Shown here piece after piece: positions 30,438-38,423 of a DNA stretch of 64,000 nt. This DNA comes from Bryobacteraceae bacterium (GTDB lineage Bacteria > Acidobacteriota > Terriglobia > Bryobacterales > Bryobacteraceae). Where the stretch lies: contig JAWKHH010000002.1 in the NCBI GenBank assembly GCA_041394945.1, positions 318,501-382,500 of the forward strand, written 5' to 3'. Under the pieces are notes generated by a model, which was not told the origin of the DNA, ran no database searches, and saw only the letters and a program-made list of their open reading frames with translations. Made by a program: the position numbers and the translations under genes. The first letter of the stretch is position 1. Every line of letters begins with the position of its first letter.

Positions 30438-32663
30438 ATGCAAAATGCGTCCGTTGACGCCAAAGACATCGATGCGATCGTTGGCGGCTACCATTCCGAT
30501 GCTTTCTCCGTACTAGGCCCGCACGCCATCAAGCGCGATTGGGCAGGCGACGGATGGGAAGTCCGCGCCTTCCTGCCTCACGCGGCGCAGGCGGAGCTGA
30601 TCATCGGCAAGACGCTCGTCGCTCCGATGGATCGCGTGCATCCGGCGGGATTCTTCGTCGCGCGGCTCGACGCCAAGCCGGATTCTTACCGGTTTCGCAT
30701 CTCCGCGGACGACCGCGCCTGGGAGGAGGAAGATCCGTACCGCTTCCCGCTGCTGCTCACCGCGTTCGAATTGCACCTCCACGGCGAGGGGACCCACTAT
30801 GAGGCGTACAACATGCTGGGCGCCCACTTCGCCGAATACGAAGGCGTCAGCGGCGTGCGTTTCGCGGTATGGGCGCCGAATGCCGAATCCGTCTCCGTCA
30901 CCGGCGATTTCAACGGTTGGGATGTCAATCGCAACCCGATGCGTCATCGCGACGGCGGCGTGTGGGAGATTTTCCTGCCGCAGGCCCACGAGGGCGATGT
31001 CTACAAGTTTTGGATCCGATCCAAGTTTCTCGGCTACCGCGAACTGAAATGCGATCCCTTCGCCTTCGCTTGTGAACATCCACCACGCACGGGCTCCGTG
31101 GTGACGCGCCGCGACAGCTACGAATGGAAAGACGCCGCATGGATTGAGAAACGCGGTTCCACCGATTGGATCAACGCGCCGGTCTCCGTTTATGAGGTAC
31201 ACCTGGGATCGTGGATGCTTGGGCCCGGCGGACGTGTGCTGACCTATCGGGAACTCGCCCTGAAGCTGGTCGCCTACGTCGCGGAGATGGGCTACACGCA
31301 TATCGAGCTCATGCCGGTGCTCGAACATCCGTTGACTGCGTCGTGGGGCTACCAGGTTACCGGCTACTTCGCCCCCACGTCGCGCTTCGGCTCGCCGGAC
31401 GACTTCAAGCACTTGGTCGATCAGTGTCACGCCGCGGGCATCGGCGTCCTGCTCGACTGGGTCCCGGCGCACTTCCCGCGCGACGCGCACGGGCTCGCCT
31501 ACTTCGATGGCACGCACCTCTACGAGCACGAAGATCCGCGCCTGGGCGAGCATCGCGATTGGGGCACCAAGATCTTCAACTTCGGCCGCAACGAGGTGCG
31601 CGGGTTCCTGATCTCGAGCGCTCTCTGGTGGCTCAAGGAATATCATCTCGACGGCCTTCGCGTGGATGCCGTCGCCTCCATGCTGTACCTCGATTATTCC
31701 CGTAAGGAAGGCGAGTGGGTCCCGAACCGCTACGGCGGCCGCGAGAATCTCGAAGCCATCGACTTCATCAAGCGCTTCAACGAGCAGCTCCATCTGGTGC
31801 CGGGCGCGATCTCGGTGGCCGAGGAGTCCACCGCGTTTCCCGGAGTCTCGCGGCCCGTCTACGCCAACGGGCTCGGCTTCACTTTCAAATGGAATATGGG
31901 CTGGATGCACGACATGCTCGACTACATCTCGCGCGACCCCGTGTACCGCATGTTCCACCACCACAACCTCACCTTCAGCATGCTCTATGCGTTCTCTGAG
32001 AACTACGTGCTGCCCATCTCTCACGACGAAGTGGTGCACGGGAAACGCTCTCTGATGAGCAAGATGCCCGGCGACGAGTGGCGGCGGTTCGCCAACGCCC
32101 GCAGCTTTCTCGCCTATATGTACGGCCACCCCGGCAAGAAGCTTTTGTTCATGGGCTGCGAACTCGGCCAGTACGAAGAGTGGAACTTCGAAGCGAGCCT
32201 CCGATGGGACCTGCTGCAGTACGACTATCACCGCAAGCTGCAGGCCCTTGCCCGCGAATTGAATCACCTTTATCGCGAACATCCGGCTCTCTACGAAATG
32301 GACAACCACTACAGCGGATTCGAGTGGGTGGATTTTCGCGACGTGAACAACTCGATTATCGCGTTCCTGCGCTGGTCCAAGGATCGCCGCGAGTGCATGC
32401 TGTTCATCTGCAACTTCACACCCATTCCGCGCCAGGGCTACAAGATGGGCGTGCCGAAGGGCGGCATGTGGCGTGAGGTGCTCAATACGGATGCCGAGAT
32501 GTTCGGCGGATCGAACATGGGGAACGCAGGGCTGGTGCGGGCGTACCCGGAAGCGTCGCATGGCCGCGACCAGCACATTTCGATTACTGTTCCGCCGCTC
32601 GGCGTGATGGCGTTTGTGCCCCAGCCGGCGGAATCCGCCGACGACGATGCCGCGGCGATTTGA
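30438..32663 (+). CDS. glgB: 1,4-alpha-glucan branching enzyme
   Basis: 741-residue GH13 branching enzyme, of normal length for the two-domain-N-terminus form. An N1 domain (about 8-105), a CBM48 domain (YEGVSGVRFAVWAPNAESV) and the catalytic barrel follow. Nucleophile Asp413 (GLRVDAVASMLY), acid/base Glu462 (VAEEST) and Asp530 (ISHDEVVHGKRS) match the E. coli D405/E458/D526 set in order and spacing. It introduces alpha-1,6 branches in glycogen. No other glycogen gene is in the window. A GATAAT at 30424-30429 is so close to the ATG that the mRNA may be leaderless. The end overlaps the next gene by 17 bases. Confidence 0.95.
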   Translation: MQNASVDAKDIDAIVGGYHSDAFSVLGPHAIKRDWAGDGWEVRAFLPHAAQAELIIGKTLVAPMDRVHPAGFFVARLDAKPDSYRFRISADDRAWEEEDPYRFPLLLTAFELHLHGEGTHYEAYNMLGAHFAEYEGVSGVRFAVWAPNAESVSVTGDFNGWDVNRNPMRHRDGGVWEIFLPQAHEGDVYKFWIRSKFLGYRELKCDPFAFACEHPPRTGSVVTRRDSYEWKDAAWIEKRGSTDWINAPVSVYEVHLGSWMLGPGGRVLTYRELALKLVAYVAEMGYTHIELMPVLEHPLTASWGYQVTGYFAPTSRFGSPDDFKHLVDQCHAAGIGVLLDWVPAHFPRDAHGLAYFDGTHLYEHEDPRLGEHRDWGTKIFNFGRNEVRGFLISSALWWLKEYHLDGLRVDAVASMLYLDYSRKEGEWVPNRYGGRENLEAIDFIKRFNEQLHLVPGAISVAEESTAFPGVSRPVYANGLGFTFKWNMGWMHDMLDYISRDPVYRMFHHHNLTFSMLYAFSENYVLPISHDEVVHGKRSLMSKMPGDEWRRFANARSFLAYMYGHPGKKLLFMGCELGQYEEWNFEASLRWDLLQYDYHRKLQALARELNHLYREHPALYEMDNHYSGFEWVDFRDVNNSIIAFLRWSKDRRECMLFICNFTPIPRQGYKMGVPKGGMWREVLNTDAEMFGGSNMGNAGLVRAYPEASHGRDQHISITVPPLGVMAFVPQPAESADDDAAAI

Positions 32664-34227
32664 CGTCGTCATCGCCGGCGGCGGCCACAACGGCCTTGTT
32701 GCCGCCGCCTGTCTCGCGCGCGCCGGACGCTCCGTGCTCGTGCTCGAACGCCGGGAGATCCTCGGCGGCTGCGCCGTTACCGAGGAGTTGTGGCCCGGCT
32801 ATCGCGTCTCCACCGGCGCCTACCTGGTAAGCCTGCTACAGCAGCGCATCGTCGATGAACTCGAACTCGAACGGCATGGCTATCGCGTGGAGGCCAAGGA
32901 GCCGCCTTTCTTCTCGCCCTTTCCGGATGGACGCTACCTGTTCACTTGGCAGGACGAACGCCGCACTCTCGAGGAAATCGCCCGCTTCTCGCCTCGCGAC
33001 GCCGAGCGCTATCCCGCCTATGAGGCCCATGTCGAGTCGCTCGCCCGTGTCGCCGAAAGCATCCTCTTCGAGACGCCGCCGCCTTTTCCGCCGGCCGGTC
33101 TCGGCGACTTTGTCGAGTGGCTCAAGATGGCCGCCCGCTTCCGCAAGCTCTCGCCCTCAATGCTCGCGGCGCTCGTCAAGATCTTCACCCAGTCCGCCGC
33201 GGACTTCCTCGACGAGTGGTTCGAGTCCGAGCAACTGAAGGTGACCCTCGCCACCGACGGTGTGATCGGCGCCAACGGCGGACCGCGCTCGGCCGGCACG
33301 GCATACATCCTGCTGCACCACTGCATGGGAGGCGTCGACGGGCGGCGCGGCGTGTGGGGATTCGTGCGCGGCGGCATGGGCGCTGTTTCCGACGCGATCG
33401 CCGCGGCGGCCCGCGAGCGTGGCGCCGAGATCCGCGCGAACGCGGCCGTGGAACGGATCGTCGTCCGCGACGGCCGCGCCCGCGGCGTGGTGCTCGAAGG
33501 CGGCGAGGAGATCGAGGCGGATATGGTGGCGAGCAACCTCGATCCCAAGGTCACCTTCCTGCGTCTCCTCGAACGCCGCCATCTCCCGGAAGACTTCGCG
33601 CAGTCGATCGAGCGGTTCCGTTCCGAAGGCTCTTCCTGCAAAATCAACCTCGCGCTCAACGGTCTGCCGGACTTCCGCTGCCTTCCCGGTACGCCCGGCC
33701 CGCAGCATCGCGCCACGATGCACATCTGCCCGTCCATCGACTACATCGAACGCGCCTGGGACGACGCCAAGTACGGACGGCCGTCGCGGCAGCCGCTGCT
33801 CGAGATGACCGTCCCCACGATGTACGATCCGTCGCTCGCGCCGGCTGGCCGTCATGTGATGGGTATCTTCCTGCAGTACGCGCCCTACACGCTGCGCGAT
33901 GCCGGCTGGGATCGCGAGCGTGAGGCCTTCGCCGAACGCGTCTTTGACCTGATCGCCGAATACGCGCCCAATATCCGCTCCATCATTGAGCACCGCCAGG
34001 TGCTCACGCCGCTCGACCTCGAACGCCGGTTCGGAATCACCGGCGGCAACATCTTTCACGGCGAGATGAGCCTGGACCAGATGTTCGTCATGCGGCCGGT
34101 GGCGGGATGGGCGCGCTACGAGACTCCAGTCCGCGGGCTGTATCTTTGTGGGTCCGGAGCGCATCCCGGAGGCGGCGTGATGGGCGCGCCGGGCTACAAC
34201 GCCGCTCGCGCGATGCTCAAAGGCTGA
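32647..34227 (+). CDS. phytoene-desaturase-like NAD(P)/FAD oxidoreductase (PYROXD2-like)
   Basis: 526-residue flavoprotein of the CrtI/PYROXD2 type. N-terminal FAD motif FDVVIAGGGHNGLVAAACLARAG (about 5-27) with a GGCAVTEELWPGYRVSTGA second contact. In the middle is GGMGAVSDAIAAAARERGAEIR. The C-terminal YLCGSGAHPGGGVMGAPGYNAAR block is the typical end of this family. Substrate unknown; carotenoid synthesis is not implied, since no other crt gene is here and PYROXD2-like proteins have diverse or unknown roles. The start at 32647 lies within the last 17 bases of glgB, so translation is probably coupled. Confidence 0.83.
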   Translation: MPRRFDVVIAGGGHNGLVAAACLARAGRSVLVLERREILGGCAVTEELWPGYRVSTGAYLVSLLQQRIVDELELERHGYRVEAKEPPFFSPFPDGRYLFTWQDERRTLEEIARFSPRDAERYPAYEAHVESLARVAESILFETPPPFPPAGLGDFVEWLKMAARFRKLSPSMLAALVKIFTQSAADFLDEWFESEQLKVTLATDGVIGANGGPRSAGTAYILLHHCMGGVDGRRGVWGFVRGGMGAVSDAIAAAARERGAEIRANAAVERIVVRDGRARGVVLEGGEEIEADMVASNLDPKVTFLRLLERRHLPEDFAQSIERFRSEGSSCKINLALNGLPDFRCLPGTPGPQHRATMHICPSIDYIERAWDDAKYGRPSRQPLLEMTVPTMYDPSLAPAGRHVMGIFLQYAPYTLRDAGWDREREAFAERVFDLIAEYAPNIRSIIEHRQVLTPLDLERRFGITGGNIFHGEMSLDQMFVMRPVAGWARYETPVRGLYLCGSGAHPGGGVMGAPGYNAARAMLKG

Positions 34228-34229
34228 GA

Positions 34230-34835
34230 TTACAGCTCCGCGCCGCCGTCCAGGCTGCGCCACAGATACCAACACGCCACGCTCGCCCACGGACGCCACG
34301 GCTCCGCGATCTTCTCCATCTCCGGCGGCTTGGGCAACTCGGCCAGACCATACACCTTCTTCATCGCCGCGCGAATTCCGTAGTCTGCCGTCGGCAGAAC
34401 GTCGGCCCGCCGCAGAGCGAAGATCAGGAACATCTGGGCGGTCCACACTCCCACGCCCTTCACTCGCGTGAGCGCCTCGATCACGGCCTCGTCATCCATC
34501 GCGGGCAGAGCAGCGAAGTCGATCTCGCCGTCGCGAGTGCGCCGCGCGAGGTCGCGCAGGTATTCCGACTTCTGCGCCGACAGTCCCGCCGAGCGCATTC
34601 GCGGAAGCCGCAGTTTCAGTACGCCGTCCGGAGTAACGCCCCGCGCGCCGCAAGCCGCTTCGAATCGCCCGTAGATCGTCCCCGCCGCGGTGCCGTTCAA
34701 CTGCTGGAAGACGATGGACCGCGCCAGCGCGTCGAACTTCGGCTCCCGATAGTTGATTCGAAACGGACCCACGCGCGCGATGACGGCGCCCATGGCCGCA
34801 TCCGACTTTTTCAAGTGTGTAATCGCTTTGCGCAT
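34230..34835 (-). CDS. DNA-3-methyladenine glycosylase II family (HhH-GPD)
   Basis: 201-residue base-excision glycosylase of the AlkA/HhH-GPD superfamily. The helix-hairpin-helix is LTRVKGVGVWTAQMFLIFAL and the catalytic aspartate is Asp151 in LPTADYGIR. An N-terminal IVFQQLNGTAA helix is characteristic of this short form, which lacks the AlkA N-terminal beta domain. It removes alkylated purines from DNA. No Fe-S cysteines, so not an EndoIII/MutY type. Divergent from the VWFA gene; convergent with the flavoprotein gene, with two bases between stops. Confidence 0.88.
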   Translation of the reverse strand: MRKAITHLKKSDAAMGAVIARVGPFRINYREPKFDALARSIVFQQLNGTAAGTIYGRFEAACGARGVTPDGVLKLRLPRMRSAGLSAQKSEYLRDLARRTRDGEIDFAALPAMDDEAVIEALTRVKGVGVWTAQMFLIFALRRADVLPTADYGIRAAMKKVYGLAELPKPPEMEKIAEPWRPWASVACWYLWRSLDGGAEL

Positions 34836-34880
34836 CTGAAACGACCCGGAGCCTCCCCGCGTCTCCTGTATTGTAAGATT

Positions 34881-35849
34881 ATGCCGCGCTGGACTCTTCT
34901 CATTGCCGCCACGCTGGCTGCCGTGCTCATCGCAGCCGGACAGAAACCCGCCCCCCAGGCCACTCCTCAGGAGGAGCCTCCCTCCGACGTCATCAAGGTC
35001 GATGTCGACATCGTCAACCTCCTTTGCTCGGTCCGGGAAAAGAAAGGCGGCTTCGTCAAGAACCTCGAAAAAGACGCCTTCAAAGTCTACGAGGATGGCA
35101 AGGAACAGGAGATCCGCTACTTCACGCGCGAGACCGACCTGCCGCTCACCATCGGCCTCCTCGTCGACGTCAGCAAAAGCCAGGAGAACCTGATTGAAGC
35201 CGAGAAACAGGCCGCCTACCAGTTCTTCGGCAAGGTCCTCGGCAAGAAAGACATGGCTTTCCTGATCAGCTTCGGCTCGGAAGCCGAACTGCTCCAGGAC
35301 CTCACCAATTCGCCCAGGATCCTGCGCTCCGGGCTCGACGAGCTACGGCTCAACGCATCGGTCGGGGGCGTGATGCCCAGCCCCACCGGTGCCAAGCAGC
35401 GCGGCACCATCATGTACGACGCCGTCTACCTCGCCGCCAACGAGAAGCTGAAACGCGAGGTGGGCCGCAAGGTGATCGTGCTGATCACAGACGGCATGGA
35501 CTTCGGCAGCCGCGTCTCCCGCGACGAGGCCATCGCCGCCGCGCACAAGTCCGACGCGATCATCTACAGCATCTATTACGTGGACCAGGGCGCCTACGGC
35601 TACTTCGGCGCCAGCGACGGCGACCTGAAAAAGCTCTCCGAGGAAACCGGTGGACGCGTTTTTCACGTCTCCCGGCGCCAGAACCTTGATGACATCTTCA
35701 GCGAAATCCAGGAAGAGATGCGCAGCCAGTACGCCATCGGCTACGCGCCGACTAACGCGAATAAGGATGGCGGCTTCCGTAAGATCGAGATCAAGACGAA
35801 CGACAAGAACCAGCGCGTCCAGGCCCGCAAGGGTTACTACGCGATGTAG
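34881..35849 (+). CDS. acidobacterial VWFA-related secreted protein
   Basis: 322 residues, matching the TIGR03436-like VWFA-related domain that is expanded in Acidobacteriota. A signal peptide (about 1-20) is followed by the VWA fold. The metal-ion-dependent adhesion site reads DVSKS (in LLVDVSKSQENL), with a later conserved TDGMDFG. The family string FVKNLEKDAFKVYEDGKEQEI precedes it, and SQYAIGYAPTN with KGYYAM closes the domain. Expected to be an exported protein-binding module; partners are unknown. No ribosome site is seen; a TATTGT at 34868-34873 would place transcription start at or next to the ATG. Confidence 0.87.
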   Translation: MPRWTLLIAATLAAVLIAAGQKPAPQATPQEEPPSDVIKVDVDIVNLLCSVREKKGGFVKNLEKDAFKVYEDGKEQEIRYFTRETDLPLTIGLLVDVSKSQENLIEAEKQAAYQFFGKVLGKKDMAFLISFGSEAELLQDLTNSPRILRSGLDELRLNASVGGVMPSPTGAKQRGTIMYDAVYLAANEKLKREVGRKVIVLITDGMDFGSRVSRDEAIAAAHKSDAIIYSIYYVDQGAYGYFGASDGDLKKLSEETGGRVFHVSRRQNLDDIFSEIQEEMRSQYAIGYAPTNANKDGGFRKIEIKTNDKNQRVQARKGYYAM

Positions 35850-36482
35850 CTACTGAACTCGAATCGTCAGCTTTTCCGAATCTCGCCGCCCGGCCGCATC
35901 CACCGCGGTCAGGGTATAGGTCGTCGTTGCGCCGACGTTCTGATTGATGCAAGCGCGCGCCGAATTTTCCACCTCACCGCCCGGCGGTGAGAGCGTTACG
36001 GACTTTGCCCCCTGCACCCCGTAGCAGATCGTCACCCGCCCGCCCGGAGCCACCTGCGTCGCGCTCGCCGTCACGAACTGGATCAGCATCGGAGCCGCGC
36101 TCGCCGCCGGAGCTGCCCCGCCGGAATTGCTACGCGGCGCGTTGGGATCCACGGTCAGCGTCGTGGCGGCCTGCGCCTCCACGCCATCGGCGCCCATCGC
36201 CAGCAATCGGTACTCGGTGGTTCCTTTCGGGCGCACCTCGACACATCGCGCCATCGACGGCGCGATCGTATCCACCTCCGGCTCCAACCGCACCGACTTC
36301 GCATCCTCCACTCCGTAGCAAAGCAGCGCGCGATCGCCCGGTGGAATCGCCGCCGGCGAGGCGTAGAACTGCGTCACCTTCGCCGGCCTCGCTGGTGGAG
36401 CCGCCGGTTCCTTCGGAACCTCGGGAGCGGATCCGCACGCGTAGAGCAGCGCCGCGGCAGCGGCGGCGGTGAGTTTTTTCAT
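35850..36482 (-). CDS. putative lipoprotein with two Ig-like/beta repeats
   Basis: 210-residue predicted lipoprotein: signal peptide ending LLYAC with Cys at about 16 (the lipobox is slightly atypical, Tyr at -2). After a Pro/Ala-rich spacer come two similar beta repeats, each about 75 residues. Each has a PGxRxxxCYGV-x-AKSVxLxP core, then a Cys and a TTxYxLxAxxxxG strand. The paired Cys in each repeat could form disulfides. It reads like a tandem Ig-like fold. ATG overlaps the stop of the sialidase-like gene (ATGA), so these are coupled. Function unknown. Confidence 0.75.
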   Translation of the reverse strand: MKKLTAAAAAALLYACGSAPEVPKEPAAPPARPAKVTQFYASPAAIPPGDRALLCYGVEDAKSVRLEPEVDTIAPSMARCVEVRPKGTTEYRLLAMGADGVEAQAATTLTVDPNAPRSNSGGAAPAASAAPMLIQFVTASATQVAPGGRVTICYGVQGAKSVTLSPPGGEVENSARACINQNVGATTTYTLTAVDAAGRRDSEKLTIRVQ

Positions 36483-37465
36483 GGCAGTTTCACTTTGGCG
36501 AGATAGATGCTCGTCCGGCCCTCGTGCGATGAATAGTAACTGACGTGCAATAGCTCGTCGTGAAAGGCCAGGCCGGCATAGCTGGTGTCGCCGCCGGACG
36601 GCAGCGCCAGAAACTCGGTGAGCGTGCCGTCCTCCGGGTTCACCCAACACAAAGACGTCCGAACCCGATCGTCGTAGAGCCGCACGGAGGCTACGATCCG
36701 TCCGTCGTCCAGCCGGAGCATGTGCGGTCCGCCCACGCGAACGCCGGTGTCCTTCCACTCCCAGCCGCGATACGGCGGTCGGCTCCGGCCCAGGAGCGCC
36801 GTCTTCGGGTCCCGCCGCAGCAGGCACAGCGCGGTATCGTCCGGGAGGAAGAGGATCGATGACTCATTGGCGTAATCGCCCTCGATCACGGCAGGGTTCA
36901 AGGTCTGAAACTTCTCCCCGTTCGCGCTCACGTAGGACCGCAACAGATGCGGCTCCACCGTGCTGTAACCAAGGCCGTAGGCCTTGTTCCGGTGCCACTG
37001 CACGCGCCACAGCCAGATGTTCGGGTCGCCGATCATCACCGGATCGGTCCAGTCCCTACCGTTGATGGAGAACCACGCGAAGGTCTTGTGCTTCGCGTCG
37101 GATTGATGCATCGCGCCCGCCGTGGTGAGCATCAGCTTCCGCTCCGGCGTCACCACGATCTTCGGGTCGCGCAAATCCGCCACCGGGTACCTGATCACGG
37201 ACGCGGTCTGCCAGGTATCGGCGTCCGCCGAGGTCAGGATGCGGATCGAACCATCGGAGGAAGCGTGCTTTCCGCCCTCGCGAAACGCCAGAAACCAGCG
37301 CTCCTGAAACCGCACCAGATCCGTGAACGCGTTGTGCGGCGCGAGGTCCCACACCTTGCGCAGGCTCACAATCTCGGCCGCCGGCTCCGCTTTCTTCGCC
37401 GGCTTCGCGGAGAACGAGATCTGCAGCGCCAGAAGCGCGACGAAACAATTCACCCTAGTCTTCAC
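36479..37465 (-). CDS. secreted sialidase-like beta-propeller protein
   Basis: 328-residue exported protein resembling exo-alpha-sialidase/BNR-repeat propellers. A signal peptide precedes blades with pattern IRILTSADADTWQTASVI and DGRDWTDPVMIG-like Asp-box relatives. FREGGKH near the N-terminus matches the usual FREG arginine motif of this fold. I see no full sialidase catalytic set, so substrate is open. GTG at 37465 was chosen to include the whole signal peptide; it overlaps the AIM24-like stop by 11 bases. GTG at 37453 is the alternative. It lies between that gene and the lipoprotein gene in one coupled operon. Confidence 0.7.
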   Translation of the reverse strand: MKTRVNCFVALLALQISFSAKPAKKAEPAAEIVSLRKVWDLAPHNAFTDLVRFQERWFLAFREGGKHASSDGSIRILTSADADTWQTASVIRYPVADLRDPKIVVTPERKLMLTTAGAMHQSDAKHKTFAWFSINGRDWTDPVMIGDPNIWLWRVQWHRNKAYGLGYSTVEPHLLRSYVSANGEKFQTLNPAVIEGDYANESSILFLPDDTALCLLRRDPKTALLGRSRPPYRGWEWKDTGVRVGGPHMLRLDDGRIVASVRLYDDRVRTSLCWVNPEDGTLTEFLALPSGGDTSYAGLAFHDELLHVSYYSSHEGRTSIYLAKVKLP

Positions 37466-38321
37466 TCCCGAAGATCCCGCCGAGCGCGTCGAGCGCCCCG
37501 CGTTCATCGCCGCCAGAGCGTCCCGGAGACAGCTCCCGCCGGAGTTTCTCGAGCGTCATGCTCTGAATGATGACGCGGCCCGGACCCGTGATGGTTGCAA
37601 GAAACAGCCCTTCCCCGCCGAACAGCGCCGTCTTCACGCCGCCCACGAACTGAATATCGTACTGCACGGACTCTTCAAAGCCGACCAGGCACCCCGTATC
37701 CACCTGCATCGTCTCACCCGGACCGAGGTTGAACTCGAGATGATCGCCGCCGGCATGGATGAACACGATGCCCGGTCCGGTGAGCCGCTCGAGGATGAAG
37801 CCCTCGCCGCCGAAGAATCCCGCGCCGAGTTTCTTCACCAGCGCGATATTCAACTGAACGGAGTTTTCGGCCGCGATGAAACTGTCGCGCTGCACCAGCC
37901 AGCTCTGCCCCGGTTTGAGATGGAACGCCTGCAGGCGGCCCGGATAGTCGCCCGCGAAACCCACCTCGCCGTTCGAAGAAGCGCGAAAGTACGTCATGAA
38001 CAGCGATTCGCCCATCACCTTCCGTTTCAGCGCGCCCCACAGCTTTTCGCCGATCGATTCACCGCTCATGCGCGTCTCGAACGAGACGGAAGCCGTCTTG
38101 TAGACCATCTTGCCCGCCTCGGCGTACACTTCCTGTCCCGGGCGCAGTTTCACGCGCGCCACTTGCAGATTGTCGCCGTGAATCTCGTACTCGATCGGCT
38201 CCGAGGAAACGGCCACTTGTGTGGCGTATCCCGCCGGCGCGCCGGTGATCGAGGCGCCGCATCCGGGACAGAAGCGTGCCCCGTCTGCTGTTTGAGTCCC
38301 GCAAGCAGTGCAAAATGCCAT
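37455..38321 (-). CDS. zinc-ribbon AIM24 / TIGR00266 family protein
   Basis: 288 residues. The N-terminus is a double CxxC zinc ribbon (CTACGTQTADGARFCPGCG), followed by the AIM24 beta-prism domain (PF01987) with repeated internal blocks such as GAGFFGGEGFILERLTGPGIVFIHAGG and KTALFGGEGLFLATITGPG. The family is widespread and biochemically undefined in bacteria; the mitochondrial relative helps organise the inner membrane. No signal peptide, so likely cytoplasmic. First gene of a three-gene operon with two exported proteins. TTGGAG precedes the ATG; a TAAGAT lies further upstream. Confidence 0.87.
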   Translation of the reverse strand: MAFCTACGTQTADGARFCPGCGASITGAPAGYATQVAVSSEPIEYEIHGDNLQVARVKLRPGQEVYAEAGKMVYKTASVSFETRMSGESIGEKLWGALKRKVMGESLFMTYFRASSNGEVGFAGDYPGRLQAFHLKPGQSWLVQRDSFIAAENSVQLNIALVKKLGAGFFGGEGFILERLTGPGIVFIHAGGDHLEFNLGPGETMQVDTGCLVGFEESVQYDIQFVGGVKTALFGGEGLFLATITGPGRVIIQSMTLEKLRRELSPGRSGGDERGALDALGGIFGSED

Positions 38322-38343
38322 GTAAATTCAGATCTCCAACTCG

Positions 38344-38354
38344 TATCTTACAAT
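38344..38354 (-). promoter_or_regulatory. candidate overlapping -10 boxes in divergent region
   Basis: On the minus strand, TTGTAAGAT (TAAGAT at 38344-38349) lies 23 bases before the AIM24-like ATG. On the plus strand the same bases give TACAAT (38349-38354), 70 bases before the HEAGH protein ATG. Opposed promoters sharing one AT-rich patch are plausible; -35 boxes are not clear. Confidence 0.35.
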
Positions 38355-38423
38355 GGGGTCGGAGGGGAACCGGCGGCCCTTACGGGTTTGAATCAATGTG
38401 CCGGTGCGTTCCTCCTTCCCGCA

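Noticed and set aside
30513..32690. 725-codon open frame antisense to glgB
   Set aside because: GlgB has every catalytic residue; the antisense product resembles nothing and has low-complexity composition.
37323..38423. In-frame 5' extension of the HEAGH protein
   Set aside because: Lies opposite the AIM24-like gene; the signal peptide begins at 38424.
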